64,000 nucleotides of DNA from positions 3,596,001 to 3,660,000 of the forward strand of contig NZ_CP107995.1 of the NCBI RefSeq assembly GCF_036116635.1. The letters are read 5' to 3'. Of the stretch, positions 41,630-48,601 are shown piece by piece (position 1 is the stretch's first letter; each line of letters begins with the position of its first letter). Made by a program: the position numbers and the translations under genes. This stretch comes from Amycolatopsis sp. NBC_00345 (lineage in GTDB: Bacteria; Actinomycetota; Actinomycetes; Mycobacteriales; Pseudonocardiaceae). The notes under the pieces are model-generated. The model had not been told where the DNA came from and ran no database searches. It was given only the letters and a program-made list of their open reading frames with translations.

Positions 41630-43653
41630 CGCAGGATCGCCTCCACGGCGTCAGTGCTCGGCGAGGCGTTCTCGCGGCGGGTCACCCATTCGGCGATCGC
41701 CTCGACGGCGGTGTCCACCGCGACGCCGTTGATCTGGCCGCCGTCGCGGAACCGGAACGACACCGCGCCGGCCTCCGCGTCCTTGGCGCCGGCCAGCAGC
41801 ATGAACGGCACCTTCTGCGTGGTGTGCGTGCGGATCTTCTTCTGCATCCGGTCGTCGCTCGCGTCGATCTCCACGCGGATCCCCTTGGCGCGCAACGCCT
41901 TCTCCACGCCCTGGAGGAACTCGACCTGATCGGCGGTGATCGGGATGCCGACCACCTGCACCGGCGAGAGCCACGCCGGGAACGCGCCCGCGTAGTGCTC
42001 GGTCAGCACGCCGAAGAACCGCTCGATCGAGCCGAACAGCGCGCGGTGGATCATCACCGGCCGCTGGCGCGAGCCGTCCGGGGCGGTGTACTCCAGCTCG
42101 AACCGCTTGTTCTGGTTGAAGTCCAGCTGGATCGTGGACATCTGCCAGGTGCGGCCGATCGCGTCCTTGGCCTGCACGGAGATCTTCGGGCCGTAGAACG
42201 CCGCGCCGCCCGGGTCCGGCACCAGCTCGAGGCCGGAGTCGACGGCGGCCTGCCGCAGCGTCTCGGTGGCCTCCTCCCACTCCCAGTCCTCGCCGATGAA
42301 CTTCTCCGAGTCGCCGCGGGTGGACAGCTCGAGGTAGAAGTCCGAGAGGCCGTAGTCGGCCAGCAGGTCGAGCACGAACTTGAGCAGCGACCGCAGCTCG
42401 CCCGGCATCTGCTCCTTGGTGCAGTAGATGTGCGAGTCGTCCATCGTCAGGCCGCGCACACGGGTGAGGCCGTGCACCACACCCGACTTCTCGTACCGGT
42501 ACACCGTGCCGAACTCGAACAGCCGCAGCGGCAGCTCCCGGTAGGACCGGCCGCGCGAGCGGTAGATCAGGTTGTGCATCGGGCAGTTCATGGCCTTGAG
42601 GTAGTAGTCCTCGTCGTCGAACTTGACCGGCGGGAACATGGTGTCCGCGTAGTACGGCAGGTGGCCCGAGGTGTGGAACAGCTCGCCCTTGCTGATGTGC
42701 GGGGTGTTCACGAACTCGTAGCCGGCCTCCTCGTGGCGGCGGCGCGAGTAGGTCTCCAGCTCCCGGCGGATGATGCCGCCCTTGGGGTGGAACACCGGCA
42801 GGCCCGAGCCGATCTCCTCCGGGAAGGAGAACAGGTCCAGCTCGGCGCCGAGGCGGCGGTGGTCGCGGCGCTCGGCCTCGGCGATCCGCTCCAGGTAGGC
42901 GTCCTGCGCCTCGCCCGACTCCCACGCCGTGCCGTAGATCCGCTGCAGCTGCGGGTTCTTCTCGCTGCCGCGCCAGTACGCGGCGGCCACCCGGGTCAGC
43001 TTGAACGCGGGGATGAACTTGGTGGTGGGCACGTGCGGGCCGCGGCAGAGGTCACTCCACACGCGCTCCTTGGTGCGCGGGTCGAGGTTGTCGTAGATGG
43101 TCAGCTCGCCGCCGCCGACCTCCATCACCTCGCTGGTGTCCACTTCGGACTTGAGGTCGACCAGCTCGAGCTTGAACGGCTCGTCGGCCAGCTCCTTCTT
43201 CGCCTCGTCGACCGAGTCGAAGACCCGGCGCGAGAACTGCTGGGCGCCCTTGACGATCTGCTTCATCCGCTTCTCGAGCGCCTGCAGGTCCTCCGGCGTG
43301 AACGGCCTGTCGACCGCGAAGTCGTAGTAGAAACCGTCCCGCACCGGCGGCCCGATGCCGAGCTTCGCGTCCGGGAACTCCTGCTGCACGGCCTGGGCGA
43401 GCACGTGCGCGGCCGAGTGGCGGATCACGCTGCGGCCGTCGTCGGTGCTGGCGGCGACCGCCTCCACCTGGGCGTCGGCGTCCGGGATCCAGGCGAGGTC
43501 GCGCAGTTTGCCGTCCACGTCGCGGACCACCACGACGGTGTCCGGGCCCTTGGTCGGCAGGCCCGCTTCGCGGACCGCGGCTCCCGCCGTAGTGCCCGCC
43601 GGTACCACCACGCGCGGGGCGGGTACTGAGGCGGCTGACGGCGGATGCGACAC
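41626..43653 (-). CDS. thrS: Threonyl-tRNA synthetase
   Basis: This 675-residue class II synthetase has an N-terminal TGS part, the editing domain (RHSAAHVLAQAVQQEFPDAKLGIGP, with HxxxH), motif 2 around LKAMNCPMHNLIYRSRGRSYRELPL, the zinc Cys, VHGLTRVRGLTMDDSHIYC, motif 3 MIHRALFGSIERF, and a C-terminal anticodon domain. It charges tRNA-Thr. The GTG start at 43653 follows AAGGAG. It heads the operon that runs to pimA. Confidence 0.97.
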   Translation of the reverse strand: MSHPPSAASVPAPRVVVPAGTTAGAAVREAGLPTKGPDTVVVVRDVDGKLRDLAWIPDADAQVEAVAASTDDGRSVIRHSAAHVLAQAVQQEFPDAKLGIGPPVRDGFYYDFAVDRPFTPEDLQALEKRMKQIVKGAQQFSRRVFDSVDEAKKELADEPFKLELVDLKSEVDTSEVMEVGGGELTIYDNLDPRTKERVWSDLCRGPHVPTTKFIPAFKLTRVAAAYWRGSEKNPQLQRIYGTAWESGEAQDAYLERIAEAERRDHRRLGAELDLFSFPEEIGSGLPVFHPKGGIIRRELETYSRRRHEEAGYEFVNTPHISKGELFHTSGHLPYYADTMFPPVKFDDEDYYLKAMNCPMHNLIYRSRGRSYRELPLRLFEFGTVYRYEKSGVVHGLTRVRGLTMDDSHIYCTKEQMPGELRSLLKFVLDLLADYGLSDFYLELSTRGDSEKFIGEDWEWEEATETLRQAAVDSGLELVPDPGGAAFYGPKISVQAKDAIGRTWQMSTIQLDFNQNKRFELEYTAPDGSRQRPVMIHRALFGSIERFFGVLTEHYAGAFPAWLSPVQVVGIPITADQVEFLQGVEKALRAKGIRVEIDASDDRMQKKIRTHTTQKVPFMLLAGAKDAEAGAVSFRFRDGGQINGVAVDTAVEAIAEWVTRRENASPSTDAVEAILR

Positions 43654-43759
43654 GATCGTGCTCCTTCTCGGGCGGGGGTTTTCCAGCGTGACGAGGATGA
43701 CTTTCGTCGATGCTAGCCGTCGGCCTCCGGCGGCCTGACAGGCGTCGGCGCAAAACGCA

Positions 43760-43795
43760 GTGGAGGCCGCCTCGCCGGAGCGAGGCGGCCTCCAC
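43760..43795 (-). terminator. 15-bp stem-loop after the nitroreductase gene
   Basis: GTGGAGGCCGCCTCG (43760-43774) pairs perfectly with CGAGGCGGCCTCCAC (43781-43795) around a six-base loop. It sits just after the nitroreductase stop (43811) and ahead of thrS on the same strand, insulating the two. Confidence 0.75.
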
Positions 43796-43810
43796 GGGCC
43801 GGGCGGTGGT

Positions 43811-44425
43811 TCAGAGGGTCTCGACGACCTGCTCGAAGTCGAGCCGCGGCAGGCGGTCGAACCACGGGTTCTCGCCGGGCTTGCCGACGTTCACCACGAC
43901 CAGCGAGCGCCAGTTGTTCCCGCCGAAGAACTCCTTGTCGACACCGGCGGCGTCGAACCCGGTCATCGGGCCGGCGGCCAGGCCCGCGGCGCGGACGCCG
44001 ATGATGAAGTAGCCGACCTGCAGCAGCGAGTTCAGCTTCGAGAACTCCACCCGGCCGGACTCGTCGGAGAAGATGTCCTTCACGCCGGGGTTGTGCGGGA
44101 ACACCTGCGGGATGTTCTCGTGGAAGTCCACGTCGGCGGCGAGGACCACGGTCAGCGGCGCGCTCGCGGTCTTGGCGCGGTTACCCTCGGCCATGTACGG
44201 CAGCAGGCGGCCGCGCGCCTCCTCGGTACGGATCACCAGCGCGCGCAGCGGCTGGGTGTTCATGGAGGTCGGGGCCCACTTGACGAGGTCGTAGATCGCG
44301 CGGACCTGCTCGTCGGTCACCGGCTCGTCGCTGAAGCTGTTGGCCGTGCGCGCCTCGCGGAACAGGAGGTCCTGGACCTCGGCGGGCAGCTGGAGGTCCT
44401 TGGCGGGGTCAGCGAATGTGGTCAT
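43811..44425 (-). CDS. Nitroreductase-family protein, RutE/malonic-semialdehyde-reductase-like
   Basis: This 204-residue FMN-dependent nitroreductase-fold protein has LLFREARTANSFSDEPVTDEQVRAIYDL, WAPTSMNTQPLRALVIRT, LNSLLQVGYFIIGVRAAGLAAGPMTGFD and a C-terminal VVNVGKPGENPWFDRLPRL. This pattern fits the RutE group (malonic semialdehyde reductase in pyrimidine catabolism), although no rut genes are nearby. The ATG at 44425 follows AAGGA. It stands alone between two stem-loop terminators. Confidence 0.84.
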   Translation of the reverse strand: MTTFADPAKDLQLPAEVQDLLFREARTANSFSDEPVTDEQVRAIYDLVKWAPTSMNTQPLRALVIRTEEARGRLLPYMAEGNRAKTASAPLTVVLAADVDFHENIPQVFPHNPGVKDIFSDESGRVEFSKLNSLLQVGYFIIGVRAAGLAAGPMTGFDAAGVDKEFFGGNNWRSLVVVNVGKPGENPWFDRLPRLDFEQVVETL

Positions 44426-44540
44426 CGGTCGTGGTTCCTTCCCGTGCTTTACACCTTCCCCGCGTCCAACCTCGTTGAGCGTTTGACTATTTCCGATGAT
44501 GACCATGTCGTGGCTCACAGTGCTTGCCCACACCCGGAAA

Positions 44541-44570
44541 ACGGCCGCCGACCCGGAGGTCGGCGGCCGT
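44541..44570 (-). terminator. 13-bp stem-loop after the sugar transferase gene
   Basis: ACGGCCGCCGACC (44541-44553) pairs with GGTCGGCGGCCGT (44558-44570) around a CGGA loop. It lies just downstream of the sugar transferase stop at 44593 on the minus strand. Confidence 0.75.
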
Positions 44571-44592
44571 GGGAAGGGCTTCGCGGCGCGGC

Positions 44593-46113
44593 TCAGTAGG
44601 CGCCCTGCCCGGCGACGACGGCGCGGAAGGTCTTCCAGAGGATCACCAGGTCGAGCGCCAGCGACCAGTCCTCCACGTAGCGCAGGTCGAGCCGGATGCT
44701 CTCGGCCCAGGTGAGGTCGCTGCGGCCGGAGACCTGCCACAGCCCGGTCAGCCCCGGCTTCACGAGCAGGCGGCGGCGCGCGTCCGGCGCGTACTTCTTC
44801 GTCTCCTCCGGCAGCGGCGGCCGGGGCCCGACGAGCGACATGCGCCCGCCCAGGACGTTGAACAGCTGCGGCAGCTCGTCCAGCGAGTACCGGCGCAGCA
44901 GGCCGCCCACCCGGGTGACGCGGGGGTCGCGCTTCATCTTGAACAGCGGGCCGGCGCCTTCGTTGTCCCGCTCCAGCTGCTGCCGGATCCGGTCGGCGTC
45001 CGGGACCATGGTGCGGAACTTCAGCATGGTGAAGCTCTCGCCGTCCTTGCCGATGCGGCGCTGCTGGTAGACGACGGGCCCGCGGTCACCCAGCTTCACG
45101 GCCAGCGCGATCACCAGCAGCAGCGGGGAGAACAGCGTCAGCAGGAAGGCCGCGCCGCAGCGGTCGACGATTTCCTTCACGAAGCGGTGTCCGCCGGTGA
45201 ACACCGGCGCGGTGACCCGCAGCAGCGGCATGCCGAGCACCCCGGTGACGTTCAGCCGCGGCCCGGCCACCTCCATCAGCACCGGCGCCACGACCATCTC
45301 CGCCGACGTGCCCTCCAGGTCCCAGGCAAGGCGCTGCAACCGCTGCGGCGTCCAGTACTGGTCGCCGGTGATGGCGACGACGCGGTAGCCGCCGCGGCGC
45401 ACGTGGCGGGACAGCTCTTCGAGCCGTCCGACCACCGGGACGCCGTCGACTTCCCCGCTGTCGCGGTCGGCGCCGGTGCCGGTGAACGTGCAGACCGCCT
45501 CGACCCGCCAGCCGACGTGCGCCTCGGACTTCGTGCGCGCGATCAGGTCGGCCACCGTCGCGGGGCTGCCCGCCGCCATCACCGGCAGCAGGCAGAGCCC
45601 GCGCCTGCGTCGGCGGTGCAGCACCTGACGGAGCAGATACCGTTGGGGGAAGGCGAAAAGCGCGATCACCGGGACGACGATGAAGACCCACGGCTGCACG
45701 TCGAGGGCCCTGAAGAGCAGCCCGCCGAGCGCCACCAGGACGGCGGCGGTGATGAGGCCGCGCCCGAGCGTCCGGTACTCCTCGGGTCCTTCGCCCAGCA
45801 CGCGCTGGCTCCAGGCCCGGCTGACCGGCAGCGAGCAGAGCACCGCCAGCGCCGTGCCGAATGCGTGCATGTCCTGGGGCGCCACGCGGCCGATGACAAA
45901 CGCGCTCACGCCGATCACCACGAACGCGGCGATCACGTCGCTGGCGATCACCCAGGTCCGGTACCGCTTCTCCCAGGCCGCCGGGTGCGTTTTCGACGTG
46001 GCCGGCTCGACGGATTCCGCGACGGGCGCCGGCGATGGCCCCGGGATCGCGCGGAGGTCGATGTGCGGCGGCGGTTCACTGACCGTGGACGAGGGCCGCA
46101 CCGACTCTTCCAT
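44593..46113 (-). CDS. Polyprenyl-phosphate sugar-1-phosphate transferase (exopolysaccharide priming type)
   Basis: This is a 506-residue protein with an N-terminal block of five or so membrane helices (TWVIASDVIAAFVVIGVSAFVI onwards), a CoA-binding-like middle domain, and a C-terminal bacterial sugar transferase domain: FLLTLFSPLLLVIALAVKLGDRGPVVYQQRRIGKDG (over two elements), FTMLKFRTMVPDAD, LRRYSLDELPQLFNVLGGRMSLVGPRPPLPEE and LTGLWQVSGRSD. It transfers a sugar phosphate to undecaprenyl phosphate to start a cell-surface polysaccharide. No further polysaccharide genes are adjacent. The upstream region has a paired inverted repeat. Confidence 0.9.
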   Translation of the reverse strand: MEESVRPSSTVSEPPPHIDLRAIPGPSPAPVAESVEPATSKTHPAAWEKRYRTWVIASDVIAAFVVIGVSAFVIGRVAPQDMHAFGTALAVLCSLPVSRAWSQRVLGEGPEEYRTLGRGLITAAVLVALGGLLFRALDVQPWVFIVVPVIALFAFPQRYLLRQVLHRRRRRGLCLLPVMAAGSPATVADLIARTKSEAHVGWRVEAVCTFTGTGADRDSGEVDGVPVVGRLEELSRHVRRGGYRVVAITGDQYWTPQRLQRLAWDLEGTSAEMVVAPVLMEVAGPRLNVTGVLGMPLLRVTAPVFTGGHRFVKEIVDRCGAAFLLTLFSPLLLVIALAVKLGDRGPVVYQQRRIGKDGESFTMLKFRTMVPDADRIRQQLERDNEGAGPLFKMKRDPRVTRVGGLLRRYSLDELPQLFNVLGGRMSLVGPRPPLPEETKKYAPDARRRLLVKPGLTGLWQVSGRSDLTWAESIRLDLRYVEDWSLALDLVILWKTFRAVVAGQGAY

Positions 46114-46177
46114 CAGACCTCCCGGAGCAGGGTTCGAGGACCACCGGCGACACGCTGAGTTAAGACGGATGATCGCG

Positions 46178-46248
46178 GAGAGTGACCGCTATCCCCACCC
46201 GATTCAGCCACCGCAGGAGTGACACACGCCAAGGTATCGGTCACTCTC
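46178..46248. promoter_or_regulatory. Long-range 11-bp inverted repeat upstream of the sugar transferase
   Basis: GAGAGTGACCG (46178-46188) and CGGTCACTCTC (46238-46248) are perfect complements 49 bases apart, with a related GGAGTGACAC at 46216-46225 between them. It lies 65-135 bases upstream of the sugar transferase start. It could be an operator pair or an mRNA leader stem. I do not recognise a riboswitch class. Confidence 0.45.
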
Positions 46249-46976
46249 TGGGCATCGTTACAAGGATTTCCAGCCACAACCTTGGCGTCTTCCCCGCAAA
46301 TGAATGCCGTGTTGATAACGGGACGATGACGATGCGTAATAAGGCGTATCCCACTCACAACTACGGAATGTAGTCAAAATTCCACCGCCGTCAGGCCTCG
46401 GCGCAAGGGTCGCCCGAACGGCCGATCGGGACCGCGAGTTCTACAGTGGACATACGACGGCGCAGTGGTCCACTGTGGATTGAACGGCCCCTCGTGCGAG
46501 CCCCTGGAATCCGGCCGCCCGCCGGGTGACATTCACCGTCGGCGTGTCACGAGTGCGGGTTTTCGTCAAACCTGGAGGCCGCCGTCACTCCCCCGCTCCA
46601 GGGCCGCCTCAGTGCCGCCGTCCGGCCCCGGCGAGCACGGAAGGAAACACTCCGCTTACCACTTCGGCCACCTCGCGCCCGCGGTCCAGCGCTGCCCCGT
46701 ACGGCCGTTCGGGTGGTCTGAACCTCAACATGATCGAAAAAGTGGTCAGGATCACATCCGGTGCGATTCCGGGGGCCGATAACTACGAAATCGACGCCCA
46801 TCGCGCCGGAAATGTCGAGCGTCCGCACACCCCCGCGGACCCCTCTCGCAGACCGGGTCCCCGGCTCTTGTTACCGGCCCGTAACCCCGCCTCGGGGCAC
46901 CCCGCCGAATGGACCTGCGGCCCGACCTGGGGAGATCACCGGATCGGCCCAGCCGGCCCCGGCGGACCCCGGAAAA
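46249..46976. other. Non-coding stretch upstream of tRNA-Val and the sugar transferase
   Basis: About 700 bases with no convincing coding frame on either strand. The part at 46310-46380 is AT-rich for this genome and probably holds the sugar transferase promoter. One copy of the CCACTGTGGA motif lies at 46470-46479. Nothing else was recognised. Confidence 0.5.
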
Positions 46977-47016
46977 CACTCAAGGCCCCGGACCAGGTGG
47001 TCCGGGGCCTTGAGTG
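46977..47016 (-). terminator. 19-bp stem-loop terminator after tRNA-Val(CAC)
   Basis: CACTCAAGGCCCCGGACCA (46977-46995) pairs perfectly with 46998-47016. It begins five bases beyond the tRNA 3' end in the direction of transcription. Confidence 0.8.
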
Positions 47017-47020
47017 GCAG

Positions 47021-47092
47021 TGGGCGATACTGGGATCGAACCAGTGACCTCTTCGGTGTGAACGAAGCGCTCTCCCCCTGAGCTAATCGCCC
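47021..47092 (-). tRNA. tRNA-Val (anticodon CAC)
   Basis: The minus strand folds as a full cloverleaf: acceptor GGGCGAT/ATCGCCC, D-arm AGCTCAGGGGGAGAGC, anticodon stem CTTCG with loop TTCACAC, and T-arm with GGTTCGATCCC. The anticodon CAC reads GUG. No CCA is encoded. A strong stem-loop follows. Confidence 0.95.
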
Positions 47093-47477
47093 CTTGCGGT
47101 GTTGAGAAGAACTCTACAACACGACTTTCGGGGGCCTGCAAACGGGTGGTTCACCGCGACCACACTCCGTCTACCAGCGGATACGGAACGAACAACCCCG
47201 AGCTAGCCAGGGTTGTGGCACGACAGGGGTGCTCGCGACCCGGTTCGACATCCGTGCGACGGTGCTATCGCGCGACGGCTGAACCGCGCAGTATGTACGG
47301 GTGGCCGCCCAGTGGGCGCGCGCGTAGGGCTGCGCGGCGCGGGCGACGACGGACAAGCAGGGCTGCCTGCCCCCGGACGGGTGATCTCAGGAGAACCCGC
47401 GATCGGATCGGCGGCCTCGTGCGTCTCATCGTCGTCCTCGGTCGTCCGGGCCGGGAAGGGAGACGAAGGGTAGGACG
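47093..47477. other. Gap between tRNA-Val and the SsgB-like gene
   Basis: About 385 bases with no credible gene on either strand. It should contain the promoters of tRNA-Val (minus) and ssgB (plus), but no clear hexamer pair could be chosen by eye. Confidence 0.5.
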
Positions 47478-47903
47478 ATGCGCAACGATCACGTGACGCT
47501 CCGCTCGACGGCGGTCTTCGACCTGCTGGCGCCGCGAACCCCGGCGGTTCCGGTGAAGGTCGAGCTGCGCTACGACACTCGCGACCCGTACGCGGTCGTC
47601 GCCGCCTTCCGCACCGGCCGCGCCGGCTGGGTCGAATGGGTCTACGCACGCGACCTCCTCGCCGACGGCCTCCTGGCCGACGCGGGTGACGGCGACGTGC
47701 GCATCCGCCCCTCGGTCGAGGACCCCGAGTCCGTCCTCATCGAACTCAACTCTCCTTCGGGTCACGCCATGTTCGAAGCGTCGGCCCAAGAACTGGCCGA
47801 CTTCCTCGACCGGACCTACGACGTCGTCCTCCCGGGCAACGAACACCTGTGGGTCGACGTCGATGACGCCCTGACCCACCTCATCCCGAACGATCTCGCC
47901 TGA
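47478..47903 (+). CDS. ssgB: SsgA-like sporulation/cell-division regulator (SsgB type)
   Basis: This 141-residue SALP-family protein has LRYDTRDPYAVVAAFRTG, WVEWVYARDLLADGLLADAGDGDVRI and FEASAQELADFLDRTYDVVLPGNEHLWVD. SsgB is the archetype of the family in morphologically complex actinomycetes and recruits FtsZ to future septa in Streptomyces. It is one reason to place the organism among sporulating or mycelial actinobacteria. The ATG at 47478 is preceded by AAGGG and AGG elements. Confidence 0.9.
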   Translation: MRNDHVTLRSTAVFDLLAPRTPAVPVKVELRYDTRDPYAVVAAFRTGRAGWVEWVYARDLLADGLLADAGDGDVRIRPSVEDPESVLIELNSPSGHAMFEASAQELADFLDRTYDVVLPGNEHLWVDVDDALTHLIPNDLA

Positions 47904-48042
47904 TCACAGCCTTGCGACGGGAAGGTGACCCCCCGGTGACGGGACAGTTTTCGAGGTCCGATATGGTTCTCTCACACCACGGCGACGGGGTCAGGAACAG
48001 AGCCGAAAGGCCCTGAACCGGACAACCGGAACCGAGGAGAGT

Positions 48043-48115
48043 GCGGACGTAGCGCAGCTGGTAGCGCATCACCTTGCCAAGGTGAGGGTCGCGGGTTCGA
48101 ATCCCGTCGTCCGCT
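48043..48115 (+). tRNA. tRNA-Gly (anticodon GCC)
   Basis: The acceptor GCGGACG pairs with CGTCCGC. The anticodon stem TCACC/GGTGA holds loop TTGCCAA, so the anticodon is GCC. The T-arm contains GGTTCGAATCC. First of three tandem tRNA genes. Confidence 0.96.
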
Positions 48116-48138
48116 CGGTGGGCTCTCGAGCCTTACAC

Positions 48139-48209
48139 GGTGGAGTGGCCGAGAGGCGAGGCAACGGCCTGCAAAGCCGTGTACACGGGTTCGAATCCCG
48201 TCTCCACCT
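48139..48209 (+). tRNA. tRNA-Cys (anticodon GCA)
   Basis: The acceptor GGTGGAG pairs with CTCCACC. The anticodon stem ACGGC/GCCGT holds loop CTGCAAA, so the anticodon is GCA. The T-arm contains GGTTCGAATCC. Second of the tandem. Confidence 0.95.
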
Positions 48210-48210
48210 C

Positions 48211-48282
48211 GCGCGATTAGCTCAGCGGGAGAGCGCTTCCCTGACACGGAAGAGGTCACTGGTTCAATCCCAGTATCGCGCA
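48211..48282 (+). tRNA. tRNA-Val (anticodon GAC)
   Basis: The acceptor GCGCGAT pairs with ATCGCGC. The anticodon stem CTTCC/GGAAG holds loop CTGACAC, so the anticodon is GAC. It starts one base after tRNA-Cys and closely resembles the opposite-strand tRNA-Val(CAC) at 47021. Confidence 0.95.
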
Positions 48283-48302
48283 CAGTAGAGAAATGCAGGT
48301 CA

Positions 48303-48336
48303 GAAGCCCTGTCCCTCTTCGGAGGGGCGGGGCTTC
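48303..48336 (+). terminator. Terminator of the tRNA operon
   Basis: GAAGCCC (48303-48309) pairs with GGGCTTC (48330-48336), and an inner CCCTC/GAGGG stem closes on a TTCG tetraloop. It ends the Gly-Cys-Val transcript. Beyond it, up to 48601, nothing was recognised. Confidence 0.8.
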
Positions 48337-48601
48337 AATCGTTCGAGGGCAATGGAAGGCGATGACCGCGGGGCGGCATCGAGGTGGCGCTGACTCGTCG
48401 CGTCACGCAGGTGCGGGAACCACTCCCCCAGCTCGGCCCTGTGCGTGCCGAAGGTGCGCTTCGTTCCAGATCAGCGTGCGGCCCAGTAGTTGCCGTGCGG
48501 AGCCTCAACGCCACGCAATCGTCGGCGGTACCCGGACTTCGTGCCGGCGGGACGGCCTTTCCACCATGAGAGGCCCGCCGGGTTGTTCCGCGGTGCTTCG
48601 C

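Noticed and set aside
46114..46380. Possible cyclic-dinucleotide riboswitch upstream of the sugar transferase
   Set aside because: I compared the leader by eye with the c-di-AMP (ydaO) and c-di-GMP-I patterns and found no conserved core. Only the inverted repeat could be supported.
48283..48601. tRNA-associated integration site for the downstream genes
   Set aside because: No duplicated tRNA 3' end was seen downstream, and the GH2/dehydrogenase genes have normal core composition. The island begins only near 54 kb.
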